Assembly: GCA_009599575.1 (NCBI GenBank)
Contig: VWND01000076.1
Location: forward strand, 1,240,001 to 1,304,000
DNA: 64,000 bases
Direction of reading: 5' to 3'
From: Blumeriella jaapii
Lineage: Eukaryota > Ascomycota > Leotiomycetes > Helotiales > Drepanopezizaceae
The notes under the pieces were generated by a model, which was not told where the DNA came from, made no database searches, and worked only from the letters and a program-made list of their open reading frames with translations. The position numbers were made by a program, and so were the translations under genes. Below are positions 10,103-21,804 of this stretch, piece after piece; position 1 is the first letter of the stretch; each line of letters begins with the position of its first letter.

Positions 10103-12133
10103 TCAACAAAATGTCTTGTACGTCCTCTTCCACCTTGGCCAGGCCTTCCTTTCGGCCTTCTCCTCTGCAATGAGCGCGGGTAGGTTCAGGTCCCTCCTGC
10201 CGGTTCGGAGATCCATATCCCTGGCCCGCATGAACGGCGTGCGGAACCAGAGCTTGTATCCGATGTAGAAGAGCAACACGATAGGGGCCGCGAGATAGGC
10301 CTTGAAGAAGTTCTGCAGCTGCTCCGAAACGGTCAGGCTCGCATAGCCTACAGGCCACGCGCCAGTCCAGAACTGAGCGAGGAGGATGACACAGTTGAAG
10401 AGGAAGCCTATCCAGGAGCCGATGACGCCCGGCTGCGATTCAAACGCGAGCTCGTCGAGGCTGTGACCCTGCGCTTTCCAGGCGTCCCGGAAGCGGATGT
10501 GCGAAAGACAGATGGAGCCCCAGGTCAAGATGGAAGAGAGGCCCGAGAGGGCGAGAAGCCAGTCGAGCACGACGTCCTGGTGGCCCGTGTCGGCCACGAA
10601 GGCGATGAGGCCCACAAAGGCCGCGAAGCAGATTGCAATCAGCGGACGTCCCTTGCGGTCGATGTAGCTGAAGATGCGAGGTGCTTGTCCTTGGTCTGCG
10701 AGTGCGGCGAGCGTTCGAGAGGATCCAAAGACGGCAGAGTTGCCGACGGAAAGAACCGCGATCAGGATGACGACGTTCATGACGGAAGGTAGGACTTCGA
10801 TCCCTGCGTTCTTGATCGATATGACTACAGCACGGCAAAGTTAGTGTTTGTCATGGCGACATGTCTCGGGCAGCGAATTGAGAATGCTTCAGGATCAGAC
10901 TGGCTAGAAGGGGAGCGAGGATTCCACCTTGTCTTACCGAAGGGCGATGCAGCCGAGACCGTGTTTCCTCCCGAGAGCAAGCGAGGGTCGTTGTAGGGGA
11001 CGAGGAGGCCGACGATTGCCAACGAGGCGATGTAAAAGATCGAAATACGCCAGAAGACCTGTTTGATGGCAGTCGGGAGCGATTTTCGCGGGTTGGCGGT
11101 TTCGGCAGCCGCCAGACCGACCAACTCGGTCCCAGCAAACGCGAAAGCCGCTGTCACAAACACACTACACAGCCCTTTGAAGCCGTTGTGAAAGGGACCG
11201 GGATGCTGCCAATACAGGCCACCGATGTAGCCCGTATCGGGACCCCCTCCACAGTTCAAGATGATACCAAGGATGCTGCAAGATGGTCAGAACGCAGGCC
11301 AGGTATGGGCGGTGGTTGTCCCCCTTACAGATATCCTATGACAGCAACAACCTTGATGAACGAGAACATGAACTCGGCTTCTCCGTAGCCCTTCACGCCA
11401 AACATGTTGATGCTGATGATCAGAACCAGAAACACGGACACGAACGTTGCGTGTTTGTATTTGAGACTCTCCTCCCAGTAGTTGAGGGTGATCGAGGCCG
11501 CGATGATCTCCAGGGGCAGAACACACAGCCACTGCATGCAGTAATTCCAACCCATGGCGAAGCCCCAGGCCGGGTCGATAAAGCGGGTGGAATATGCGGA
11601 GAACGAGCCTGCGACGGGGAACAGTACTGCCATCTCGCCCAGAGCATGCATGGTACAGTAGAGCATGATGCCGATGAGGGAGAAACTGATGAGCAGCGAG
11701 GCCGGGCCACCCGCTTCCAGAGCCTTCCCCGATGCCACGAAAAGGCCGGTTCCTACCACACATGAAGCCTGGATCTTGTGCGTCGAGCCGGAGGAGGGAA
11801 CCTACCGATGGAGCCGCCGATTGCAATCATCTGGAGATGCCGCCCTTTCAGCTTTCTCGCCAGCGGCGAATTCGCCGTATTCTGGGCCGCCAGTTCACAG
11901 TGGAAGACATGCCCGTTCGACCCGATCACGCCGTTGGGGGTGATCCTCAGGCCAGGGACCCTCTGGAAACTTGCCCACACCCTCCCGTAGTAGGGCTGCT
12001 GGACCACGGTCGTCTCTTCGTAGCTGGGCTCTCGCACGCTGCCACTCGTGTAGCTCGGCGCCGCAGGCTTGTGCGATCGGAAGCTGTCCAGCGCGCCGCC
12101 ATCCCTCCCCATCTCGAGTTCCTTGTCGCTCAT
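10103..12133 (-). CDS. Amino-acid permease, APC/YAT family
   Basis: Four exons: 12133-11806, 11752-11329, 11275-10938 and 10824-10103. All are in phase, giving 603 residues from MSDKELEM. Seen: a roughly 95-residue hydrophilic N-terminus, then the family signature LKGRHLQMIAIGGSIGTGLFVASGKAL at the first TM helix, LGEMAVLFPVAGSF, GWNYCMQWL, AFAFAGTELVGLAAAETANPRKSLP, VFGSSRTLAALADQGQAPRIF and a hydrophilic C-terminus. About 12 TM segments are expected. These motifs define fungal general and specific amino-acid permeases (Gap1/Hip1/Dip5-like) of the plasma membrane. The substrate cannot be read from sequence alone. The 5' leader is unusual, being a long polypurine (on the plus strand) GA repeat just upstream of the start. 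Confidence 0.94.
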
Positions 12134-12205
12134 GATGTCGGTCCGGGGCGAAGTGACGCGCGACCAGAGAAATGCTGCCGTCACGCCGGGGCATGGCTTG
12201 GGTGA

Positions 12206-12374
12206 TACGAGAGGGGGAGAGGGGGGGAGGGGGAGAGAGCGGAAGAGGGAGAGAGGGAGAGGGAGAGAGAGAGGGGAAGAGGAAAAGAGAGAGGAAGAGA
12301 GAGAGAGAGGAAGAGAGAGAGAGAGGGAGGGAGAGAGAGAGAGAGAGAAAGAGAAAAAGAGAGAGAGAGAGAGA
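12206..12374. repeat. (GA)n / polypurine microsatellite in permease leader
   Basis: About 170 bp of almost pure GAGA, GGGA and GAAA on the plus strand (CT-rich on the permease coding strand), starting roughly 75 bp upstream of the permease ATG. It is probably transcribed as a CU-rich 5' leader or acts as a promoter tract. Confidence 0.85.
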
Positions 12375-13461
12375 AACGTGAGGTTGTGGTCAATGCCGGT
12401 GCGGTGAATGCCGCGCACCAAGACGGCTGTGGAACGGGGCGTCGGCACAGATTTTACGGAGCAGAGCTAACTCAGCTGGCCGGGGCGGCATTTAGACGGG
12501 TGGTTGGTTTAGTGAGCCGCTGCCTTTCGACAGCGACATCGTCTTCTGACGCGTGGGGTGCGATTCGCAGTACTGTACTGTACTGTATGTACATCGTCTG
12601 TAAGCAGACCCAGAAGTTAAACGATGGAGCCGACTGACTCTTTTAAGTCTAAATCAAAGCCTGCCTGGGTAGGTAGGTACCTAGGTATGTAGGTACCTAC
12701 ACCATAACTATGCTTATACCTTATCTTGTGGCGGCGAAACCTTCAACCACAACCAACACAACACAACATCCGGACCGCGCACTCGTCTCTGCCCCGCCCA
12801 GTGGCTCGAGTAGTACTGTAGAAGGCAGAGACACGGTTCCCATAGACGTGAATCCAGACCAGGTAGATGCTGCTTTGCGACGTGCATGGCTCCGCTCCCG
12901 TCGTGCAACTGGGGCGATGCGATGATGGGAGGGGCACTCACCAGTCCGCATCAGCCAGAACATACCTACCTAAGGTACGTACGGGATACGTACAGTTCTG
13001 CACAGTACTGTACATACTCACTCGCTCTCGCGTCTTCTCAATCCTACCTGTGTTCGAACAGATGTGATGGTAGGAAGAACAGCCACACAAAACGGATCAA
13101 TTTCTTGAAAATGCATCACATCGTTTGGGTTGCAAACGTCAGAAGTGATAGAATCACAAGAAAGAATGGCATGGCGCAAAAAAAAGTCGATGGACATTTC
13201 AGTCGTGCATCGGTGACAGATTACTGATCTATTGAGGTATATCTATGGAAAAAAAAGGCAAGATAGGTAAGTAGATACTTGGGCATTGTATCTGATCCTG
13301 ATAACCCATGTTGCGAGACAAAAGCGCCTAAGAAAGCCGCGCCTCACACCTTTCGCCAGCACAACGCTTTGTAAAACATCCATCGCTCATGCCAACACCC
13401 CAACACCGAGCGCCACAGCTGCATGCCGAACAGAAGAGCACGAATGCAACAGGGGAGACTG
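12375..13461. other. Intergenic with palindromic motifs
   Basis: Holds a TACTGTACTGTACTGTA run at 12569-12592, GGTACCTAGGTATGTAGGTACC-like units at 12667-12700, CAGTACTGTACATAC at 12999-13015 and TACCTACCTAAGGTACGTACG at 12963-12984. No supported gene. Confidence 0.55.
12569..12592. repeat. Tandem TACTG repeat (palindromic)
   Basis: CAGTACTGTACTGTACTGTA unit array. It is the same motif family as elsewhere in the left 36 kb. Confidence 0.65.
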
Positions 13462-15360
13462 CTACATGACCAGGGACGACATCTTCTTCGTCAGAGGGAT
13501 GGCAGGCGAGCTTTGATCCTCGCTAGTGCCATATGCCGAGTCATCAAAGTCAATATCCCACTCCGTTTCCTCCTCTTGGTTCGCCTCGAGGCCGTCCCAG
13601 CCTTTCTGGGCGGCACCACGGGTGTTCCATTTCAGGGACGTCGATACGCTCTCGAACCACTCCGAGCCGGACTTCATGACCGTCGGGAAGGGGTACTGCG
13701 AGGCGGCGATGGTGATGTGGTCGCCCTGCTTGAGCTCGACCCGATTCTTGCCATCGAAGGCGCAGTAGGCTGTAGCGCGAGAGTTCCCGGGCACCGAGAC
13801 GCGTAGGAGCATGGTGTCGGAGAGGACCATAGGGCGGAAGGACAATGTGTGTGGGCAGATGGGTGTGAGGAGGATCGCGGGGATGTCAGGGTGGACAAGG
13901 GAACCGCCGGCTGACAGAGAGTAGGCCGTCGAGCCCGTAGGCGTGGCGAATATACAACCATCTGCCTGTATGACGGTAAGGAGCTCGTCGTCGCCGTAGA
14001 GCTCGAGATTAGAGACGTAGGGGGATGGTCCGCGATCGATGACGAGCTCGTTGAGAACCTCGAATTGCTCTGCCTCTTTCGGCTCGGCCCCATCCAATCT
14101 AGCTTTGTGAACAGTGCATGTGAAGCGCATGCGCATGCTGACTCGCATGCCTTCCTCACCCATGACCTTGTCCAATTGGGCCTTGAACTTGTCGTACTCG
14201 AAGTTGGTCAGGAAGCCCAGGCTACCCAGGCTGAAAGACAGGATGGGGGGGACAATGCCTTGGAAGAGCCAGGAGGTGAAGAGCACCGTCCCGTCACCAC
14301 CAAGCGTCAGGACCAGGTCAAACTTCTCGGGCTGGTTTCGACACATATCTGGTTTCCAGTATCTCAACAGGTGCTGGAGGCGAGGATGCTCATCTAGCAA
14401 AGACTGGGCGCCGAACCGCTTCGAGTGCTGCAGTTTGGCATCCACGAAGACGTTGACGCCAAGCTCTGAACCATATCTCGGGGTAGCCATCAGCCACTTC
14501 GCGAGTTCCCTCGTCAAGTGTACCAATTGATTGTCCCTCGCTTTCGTCACAATCATGACATTGCGCACGGCCCGTTTCATCGGTCGACGCTGTAATTGCT
14601 TGGATATCTCCCGAACTCCCGTCGCCGTTGCGATCAATGACGAATGTGAGATAGATTCATTGCCCCGAATCTCCTCCAGCACTTTGTCGATGTTCAACAC
14701 ATCATCGAAGCGTTCGTGGTAGAAGCAGGGGGATCGGAGGGCGTTGATTCGAGGAGTGGTGGGGGTTCCGCTTCGCAACGCAAGGTCCGAAAGAGCGGCA
14801 GATAACTTCGCAGGTGTGAGAGCAGCGCCGGAGCGGTTTGTCCTTTGGCTCCCTGCAGATAAAATGCCGGGGAGCGAAAGGCCATTTGGGTTATGCTTCC
14901 TCTCTGGCGAAGCTATTGCCTTGACAATAGTCTGTCGCGGGATTGATTCAACTGACGGAGCGACATGGCGGAGCGGGAATGTTGTCTTCGAGGCGAGGGT
15001 AGGGAACACCGGAGAGGCGGGCAACGACATCACATCGCTCGGTGAATTGTTAGCCACGGTGGTAGCCGCCGAGAACGTTGACTCTGAAGGATCAACGTCC
15101 AGGTGGTACTTGTGCGTGGTGTTTAATGGGCCGAGTTGCTGTGCGTACTCGCGGAGGAGGTCGTCCCCAACAGCGTGACACCCCTTCAATCCATGCTTGA
15201 TGGGCGCATCAGACATTGTGTCCTTTCCACAGGGGATTTGAGAAGCCTCATCGATAGAGGGAAAGTGATAGTTATTGGACTTGGTCAGCGCGGGCTGGAC
15301 TGACGGCGGAGATGGAAGCTGGTCGAACATGGACGAGACTGGGACGCGGATAAGGACCAC
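13462..15360 (-). CDS. NAD(H) kinase
   Basis: Single exon, up to 632 residues. In-frame ATGs at 15330 and 15216 are alternative starts. Seen: a long Ser/Pro/Thr-rich N-terminal region, then the catalytic domain from about residue 265 with VMIVTKARDN, the diagnostic GGDGT (about 354-358) in FDLVLTLGGDGTVLF, LSFSLGSLGFLTNF, LNELVIDRGPSPY, and the second signature ADGCIFATPTGSTAYSLSAGG followed by HP...LTPICPHTLSFRP. These are the NAD kinase family motifs. The enzyme phosphorylates NAD(H) with ATP to NADP(H). The length and disordered N-terminus fit the cytosolic Utr1-type fungal enzymes better than the short mitochondrial Pos5 type, but that is an inference. Confidence 0.94.
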   Translation of the reverse strand: MVLIRVPVSSMFDQLPSPPSVQPALTKSNNYHFPSIDEASQIPCGKDTMSDAPIKHGLKGCHAVGDDLLREYAQQLGPLNTTHKYHLDVDPSESTFSAATTVANNSPSDVMSLPASPVFPTLASKTTFPLRHVAPSVESIPRQTIVKAIASPERKHNPNGLSLPGILSAGSQRTNRSGAALTPAKLSAALSDLALRSGTPTTPRINALRSPCFYHERFDDVLNIDKVLEEIRGNESISHSSLIATATGVREISKQLQRRPMKRAVRNVMIVTKARDNQLVHLTRELAKWLMATPRYGSELGVNVFVDAKLQHSKRFGAQSLLDEHPRLQHLLRYWKPDMCRNQPEKFDLVLTLGGDGTVLFTSWLFQGIVPPILSFSLGSLGFLTNFEYDKFKAQLDKVMGEEGMRVSMRMRFTCTVHKARLDGAEPKEAEQFEVLNELVIDRGPSPYVSNLELYGDDELLTVIQADGCIFATPTGSTAYSLSAGGSLVHPDIPAILLTPICPHTLSFRPMVLSDTMLLRVSVPGNSRATAYCAFDGKNRVELKQGDHITIAASQYPFPTVMKSGSEWFESVSTSLKWNTRGAAQKGWDGLEANQEEETEWDIDFDDSAYGTSEDQSSPAIPLTKKMSSLVM

Positions 15361-16726
15361 GTTTCCGAAATGCGATGGATGTCGTGATGGTCCGAGTCAG
15401 GTCTCAACCGGGGAAGTGATCGATGATGGGAATTCGTGGTCAAGACTCTGGTGACGATAGCTGTCGAGTCTCTTGTCAGCGGGCGGCCCAACACATTCGT
15501 CTGTCAGCGCACCCAGCGCGGGCGGGCGCCTGCGTGGCCACCGCCAAGAGATCATGAGAGACGGTGAAGTATTCATGAGTGAGGATCATACGGGCGGTCG
15601 GGGACCACCAGCGCTTATGTGATATGAAGTGAAGTGAAGTGAAGTGAGGTGCGGTGTTGTAAAACTAAGCATGTGAAGGGGGGATCAAACTTACACCTAG
15701 GCGAGCATTGGCTGCAACGGATGTGATGTTGGCGCGCGCGAGAGAGTCACTTGCGTGGTGGTGAGAGTGACGGCGATGGTGATGGTGGCGGCCTTGATGG
15801 ACGAAAGGAACAGTGGTGTACGATCTATTACATGCGATTGCTTGGATGATTATCTCGAGAGTAGAGTTGAACAACGGACGCCAGGTCGCGGATTCGGAAA
15901 ATTATTGCAGCCAATTAAGGGTCGCACAATTAAGGGTAAATATATGGCAGAACAGAAGTCCGCGAGACGACGGCGACATCCATATCTTATACGGCTGGCA
16001 ACGGCCAACCTCATCGCAGCGGAAACAGCATGTCCTGGAGGCCGATCGTCTCAAAGATGACGGGCGCGACAGACTCAGGTCTTCCGACTCCGACGGTGAC
16101 AAGATTCTGCGGACGTTGCTTCTTGCTTCAGAAGGCATTCTCATCGGACTACGAAACCCTCATGAGACTGCCGAATTGCCGGTCGCTTTCTTACAAACAT
16201 GGAGATGCTTGCAGCGCAACTTCTTCACGTACAGTACTGTAAGGTCCACGCAGCGGCCAGAGACACACGGAGGAAAGTTTCGCCGTCACCACATGTTGCA
16301 ATCATCTATGCTATGTACAGTATGTACAAGTAGAATCAAGATGTGCCCATCAACTGCCCGACTCAGACCAGATGTTGTTCACTCGCATGGGACCAAGTAT
16401 TGCTGAAACCTCCTCGCTTGCACGAGGGGCTCGGGAAGCGCAAACTCCACTGGCGCGCTACGAAATGCAAGCGGCTCAACCAGATCTCCCAAACTCAGAA
16501 GTAACTTCGTCACTTCTTTTGCTTAACAGTGGGCTGCCAGCCATTCCCAGCTGTCACGGCCTTGGCAGTTATGCTTCTGCTATGAAGTGCTCCGTCTTGC
16601 TCTCCTCAGACGGCCTTTGTACCGTAGAATGCGGGAAGACCTTCATGGACAGGATCCGTGAAACGCGCGACTTCCAAGATGATAGATGTGGTGATCACTG
16701 AGGTTCCGTCTCGATCATCGTTCCGT
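15361..16726. other. Intergenic, NAD kinase promoter and RRP46 3' side
   Basis: 1.37 kb without a supported gene. It contains a short GAAGT minisatellite (15624-15650) and a TACAGTACTGTA motif at about 16230-16242. Confidence 0.5.
15624..15650. repeat. GAAGT minisatellite
   Basis: Four to five tandem TGAAG units, the last one degenerate (TGAGG). Confidence 0.8.
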
Positions 16727-17574
16727 TCAGTCCTTCCACCGGAGGTCCGTCTCGATTCTCTCCGCCAGAGTCGATCTGAGGAACAGACTCATGCTGCCAG
16801 CCTTCATGTCATCAGCAACGGCCTGGCCGCCACCTGTTCCCGGAATGCCACAGCACATTGCTTTCGCAGTTTCACAGACCGACTCCCAGTCCTTCAGGCT
16901 AAAGTTGCCCTCGCTTTCCGCGACTAACAATTCCCCATGGGATGTGAACGCCAGGACGTGGACTGAGCTCGCGGCCTGAGATTCGAGGACTGTGGGATTG
17001 GCGATCATGCCTTTCGAACTGAGGGCAAAGGAGACTGAGGTAAGGGTCGTCGACAAAGGCATCGAGGCAGATAGTAAGGCTAATACTGCGGTTTGGAGAA
17101 GTGCGGGGAGGATGGGAAGGTTCTATCCCACGTGTTAGCCCCGATCTTTTCTGGAGACCGCATTCAAACGCACCAAGCTCGCCTGTACCAACTTCGAACC
17201 TGCATTGTCGCTCTCTGGTGTATTCGTAATCTGGAGGGTGATTTGTATGAGGGTGCGTGGGAAGTTGTGGATAAGAATTATTTGGCGCAGAGCGGATTGC
17301 AGAATCGACTCTAGATGTCGCTCCCGTGTACCTAGAGCTAGAATTAGGATACCATATGATGACCGAGTGTTTAGATAAACATACCTCCAACACCGGCAGC
17401 AGGTCGTACCAGAACATCAACAGCAGCTTCTTCCGGGAGCTCGTCGCGTCGCTGAATCTCAAGAGGGCCATTGACCGCGCCGATGATTGTATAGCCATTC
17501 TGCGAGAAGGTTGCCGAGCCGTCTGTACGGTGAAGATGCGACAATATTGCCGTGGGTTCTGTCGAGGGCGCCAT
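16727..17574 (-). CDS. RRP46: Exosome complex component Rrp46 (RNase PH-like)
   Basis: Three exons: 17574-17385, 17331-17174 and 17122-16727. All are in phase, giving 247 residues from MAPSTEP. Seen: LHRTDGSATFSQNG, AVNGPLEIQRRDELPEEAAVDVLVRPAAGVGGTRERHLE across intron 1, LIHNFPRTLIQITLQ, and NLPILPALLQTAVLALLSASMPL after intron 2. This is the RNase PH fold text of Rrp46, one of the six ring subunits of the eukaryotic RNA exosome, which is catalytically inert in eukaryotes. The gene is divergent from the PP2A activator with only 183 bp between the two start codons. Confidence 0.92.
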
Positions 17575-17735
17575 ATTGCTGAAGTGGGTGAAACAGTGAG
17601 TTCGAAGTCTTGGGGTTGCGATTGACTTGTAAACAAACTTTTGTTGATAACCACTTGCACACTTACATAGCTCCAATCTGGTGGTGGCATGTCGCTAGAA
17701 CACGGGTGACCCCGCCCTTGCACAAGCGCCGCTAC

Positions 17736-17756
17736 GTTACTGTACTGTACAGTAAC
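17736..17756. promoter_or_regulatory. Near-perfect 21-bp palindrome in shared RRP46/PTPA promoter
   Basis: Ten-base arms (GTTACTGTAC and its reverse complement) flank a single central base. The palindrome sits one base upstream of the PTPA start codon in the 183-bp divergent promoter. A regulatory role is inferred from position only. Confidence 0.45.
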
Positions 17757-17757
17757 A

Positions 17758-19103
17758 ATGTCCAGCTCTCCCTCTCAACGCAACAACAACAGCAGATTCA
17801 AAATGCCGTCAACGACAGAAACGCAAACGCCTACGCCAGAAGACAAGCCGGCTGCAGCTATACCGAATCTGCGAGACCGTCTACCGAAACTTGAACCACG
17901 CCGTCGACAACAACCTCCCTCGAATCCTCTCCCAGTCCCAGAAACCCCAGAGCTACCATCCCCGCCAGACCTCTCGACGTTGACCTTCAAGAAGCCCTCG
18001 CGACGGATCCTCTCATCCAAAGATCACGACCTGTTCCTCGCCTCGCCAACGTACAAGCTCGTCGTAGCTTTTGTGTTCAGCCTTGCGGAGTCCGTCGTCG
18101 ATACTCCCGCTTCCGCCGTCCACGACAACGACCTAAGCCCAGCTGTTAAAACCCTCCTAAACATCCTTTCTCAAGTGCATGAAGTAGTTCGGCGTAGCCC
18201 TGCTGAAGAACAAGGCGATTCCCGCTTCGGCAACAAAGGCTTTCGGGACTTCCTCGACCTCGCAGCAGAGGAGCATACAGAATGGCACAAGCAGCTGGGC
18301 ATCACCTCCTCCTCTGCTATCACCGAACTTTCCACCTACCTCTTGCAATCCTTTGGCAACCGCACGCGCATCGACTACGGTTCAGGCCACGAGCTGAACT
18401 TCATGCTCTGGCTGCTCTGCCTGTACCAATTAGGCATCGTCACACGTTCCGATTTCAAAGCCCTTGTCCTGAGAGTCTTCACGCAATACCTGTCGCTGAT
18501 GCGAATCATACAATCAACATATTATCTTGAGCCCGCAGGCTCCCATGGAGTGTGGGGATTAGATGACTACCAGTTCCTCCCCTTCCTTTTTGGGTCGTCG
18601 CAGCTCCTCCACCACCATACATCCGTCCGCTCTCCATCCACCAAAGCCTGGTCCTCGAGGAATACGGCAACGACTACCTCTACCTTGGACAAGTGAACTT
18701 TGTCAACTCCGTCAAGAATGTCGAGGGGCTGCGCTGGCACAGCCCCATGCTCGACGACATCTCCTCCGCGAAATCTTGGGTCAAGGTCGAGGCGGGCATG
18801 CGGCGCATGTTCATCGCGGAAGTCCTCAAGAAGCTCCCCGTTATGCAGCATTTCCTCTTTGGGAGTATGATCCCTGCCGTGGAGGAGATGAGCACGGAAG
18901 AGGAGTTTGGTGTGCCGAGCGAGGAGGAGGATCCCGAGGGCGGCGAGACGGTCGTAATGGTTGATGGCATGAGGCATGTGCACCAGATGAACAGCTGGGG
19001 CGATTGCTGTGGGATCAAGGTGCCGAGTAGCGTTGCTGCGGCACTGGAGGCAAAGAAGAAGGGCGCTGGGGGGCAAGGACTTAGAAGGATACCGTTCGAT
19101 TAG
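17758..19103 (+). CDS. Serine/threonine phosphatase 2A activator (PTPA/RRD family); one-base frame break
   Basis: No intron. Seen: a Pro-rich N-terminus, [18 protein letters not shown], the family core [42 protein letters not shown] and LFGSSQLL. After the break come [29 protein letters not shown] and [15 protein letters not shown], ending RRIPFD. The frame breaks at 18616, where CAC CAC is followed by CATAC. One additional C gives the expected [13 protein letters not shown] and a 448-residue protein. PTPA/Rrd proteins are peptidyl-prolyl isomerase-type activators of PP2A catalytic subunits. The terminal RIPFD suggests the Rrd2 branch, but I cannot settle Rrd1 versus Rrd2. An in-frame ATG at 17803 is an alternative start. 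Confidence 0.92.
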
Positions 19104-20045
19104 CAGAGTTGATCTCGCACCGGTGCCTAAGCTGTCAATCATGGGGATTGCAAGTGGCTATCGGCTTCAGAGCACAGAGCCGTGAACGTAGCCTTTGAAA
19201 GGCACGATCGCCGAGTGGCCATTCCTGCTCTGATCTGCCTAGCACGCTCTTTGCATCTCGGGGACAGAATTTAAAACGGTAGCCAACACCGATTTTGTAA
19301 ATCCAGCAAGGATACACAAAAAACTACTGAGTCTTGGGTCTAGCAGACTGAAGATGGACGTCGGCAGATAGAACCAGTAGTATATAGCCGAATATGCCAT
19401 CTCCATCCCTTCGAGGAACTAAGAGCCGACATCCTTTTAAGACCTGAAACTGCTAGCTTTTTCTTCCCTCTCGCTTCTGAAGCACTGTCACGGAAGCCGA
19501 AGCCAAAAGCCTCAGCCCGAAGGCAAGCCGCAACCAGACTTTCCATCTTCAGTAACTCGAAAATGAAAAATATCACAACAAATTCGCGGCGCATTCCTCG
19601 ATGGCTTCGCTTGGTGTTCTGAGCATCGGCATCTCGTATGTACTGTACTGTACTATACAAAGGACTCCATCTTGCGTGTCACGTGCATCCATGGGATCTT
19701 TATCTCACCCCCTATCCTCGCTTAGCAGTTACAGTAGTTAGCTTTCCTCGTTCGTCCGATGTCGACGACGCGAGAAACGCCGAGGCTCAAGGAAGAGGCT
19801 ACCCCTTGGTGCATTGTTTACGTACTGTGCTGTTTGACAGGCAAAGTGCTCAAGCAATTGCCCAGAATCTTGTTGCTAGATAAGCTTGTCACATTTGCAG
19901 CCAGGACCTAGATTTCCACCCCCGCCACCCACCTACTGTATTTACTGTACAGTACATAGGTACCTACAGTATATAGGTATGTGTATACATACCCCGCCAC
20001 AACAGCCCCGATCAGGATCTGTGATCTGCGAGCTTACAGCACAGA
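19104..20045. other. Intergenic with palindromic motifs
   Basis: About 940 bp. TACTGTACTGTACTATAC lies at 19640-19657, with a second cluster (ACTGTACAGTACATAGGTACC and relatives) at 19933-19980, about 70 bp before the P450 start. No gene seen. Confidence 0.55.
19933..19978. repeat. TACTGTACAGTA / TAGGTACCTA palindrome cluster
   Basis: Overlapping inverted repeats directly upstream of the P450 start codon. Confidence 0.6.
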
Positions 20046-21804
20046 ATGGCCGGGGTACCTATCAAACCCATCACCGTCTTGTCGGGACTGGGCTCGATGT
20101 ATTTGGTACGATTTCAACCCGACTCGTTGTTTTCTCGCGGCCGAGTTATATCGGAACCGCGGTACAGATATGGCTTCTGTCTTTCTCGCTCTGGGCATTC
20201 TGGAAGATTGCACTGTATCCGAGGTTCTTTTCGCCCTTGAGACACCTCCCTACGCCTCCGGGGGCGAGTTGGTGGAATGGGCATTTTGACCAGATCAGAG
20301 CCAACACTACGGGGGTGCCACATATCGAATGGTTGGTTTACAGTCTCAGGCGCTGTCAAAGATCGACGGCTAATCCTGAACAAATAGGGTCAATACGGTG
20401 CCCAACGACGGCATCATTCGCTACATGGGAATGTTCAACCAGGAGCGCCTGTTCATCACCAATCCCAAGGGCCTGGGCGAGGTTCTCACGACCAAGAATT
20501 ACGACTTCATCAAACCCTCGCAAATCGTAGCTGGGATCGGCCGGCTGCTCGGTGTTGGAGTCCTGCTTGCTGAAGGCGACGAGCACAAGACCCAACGAAA
20601 GAACCTGATGCCGGCCTTTGCCTATAGGCACGTCAAGGACCTCGTCCCCATCTTCTGGTCCAAGTCCTGCGAGGCCGTAAACGCCATGGCCGTCGCCGTC
20701 AACGCTGGCGGTCTTCCCAACGCGGACTTGCCCGAGGCGCACCAACGGCCAGAAGGCGAGAAGCACGACGACGCCATCCTAGAAGTCGCGGAGTGGGCAA
20801 GCAGAGCCACTCTCGACATTATCGGGCTCGCGGGCATGGGCCAAGACTTCGGCGCCATCAAAGACCCTGACACCCTCCTGAACAGAACCTACCAGGTTGT
20901 GTTCAAGCCGTCGCGGCAAGCTGCCATCCTCAGCCTCCTCGGCGTTTTCTTCCCCAGCTGGTTCGTGCGTACGCTGCCCATCAAGCGCAACGGCGAGATC
21001 GAGGCCGCCGCCGCCGTGATCCGCACAACCTGCCGCCAGCTGATCCGGCAGAAGAAAGAAAAGCTCGAAAAGAAGTCGCTCACCGACGTCGACATCCTGT
21101 CCGTCGCGCTCGAGTCCGGCGGCTTCTCCGAGGAGAACCTCGTTGACCAGATGATGACATTTCTGGCCGCCGGCCACGAGACCACCGCGACGGCCATGAC
21201 GTGGGCCATCTACATGCTGTGTCTGAACCCGCACGTGCAGGAGAAGCTGCGGAGGGAAGTGAGAGAGAAGCTGCCGAGCCCGAGCTGCGCGGGGGTCGAG
21301 ACGGTCACGAGCAACGACATGGATCGCATGCCGTACCTGAACGCCGTGTGCAGCGAGGTTCTGCGGTACTACCCACCGGTCCCGCTGACGCTGCGCGACG
21401 CCGCCTGCGACACCACGATCCTGGGACACGCCGTGCCCCAGGGGACGCGCATCGTGCTCGTCCCGTGGGCCATCAACAAGAGCACGGCGCTCTGGGGCGC
21501 GCACGCCGGCTCCTTCGACCCGGGGCGCTGGCTGCCGTCCGACGCAAACCCGCACAGCGCGAACGGCGGCGCGCAGAGCAACTACAGCTACCTGACCTTC
21601 TTGCACGGGCCGCGCAGCTGCATCGGGCAGGGCTTCGCGAAGGCGGAGTTCATGGCGCTGCTGGCGGCGTGGGTCGGCCGGTTCGAGTTCGCCCTGAGCG
21701 ATGCGACGGAGCTGGACGAGAAGAACCTCGAGGTCCGGGGCGGCGTGACGGCGAAGCCGGCGAAGGGGATGCATGTCAAGACGAAGGTGGTGGAGGGCTG
21801 GTAG
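20046..21804 (+). CDS. Cytochrome P450 monooxygenase, membrane-anchored
   Basis: Three exons: 20046-20105, 20168-20331 and 20388-21804. All are in phase, giving 546 residues. Exon 1 joined to exon 2 gives a continuous hydrophobic anchor (about residues 8-32) followed by the proline hinge HLPTPPGASWW. Seen: the I-helix oxygen-binding motif AAGHETTATAM, the K-helix EVLRYYPP (ExxR), a PGRWLP/PERF-type segment and the heme loop FLHGPRSCIGQG with the cysteine ligand at about residue 486. This is a class II microsomal P450, anchored in the ER and dependent on a P450 reductase. The CYP family and substrate cannot be assigned. The coding sequence is strongly GC-biased at third positions compared with the flanks. 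Confidence 0.93.

Noticed and set aside
12206..12374. CRISPR-like or structured repeat array
   Set aside because: It is a simple GA microsatellite without spacers. No CRISPR array exists in the window.
16899..17723. 274-codon frame overlapping RRP46
   Set aside because: It reads through introns in the wrong frame. The three-exon RRP46 model explains the region.
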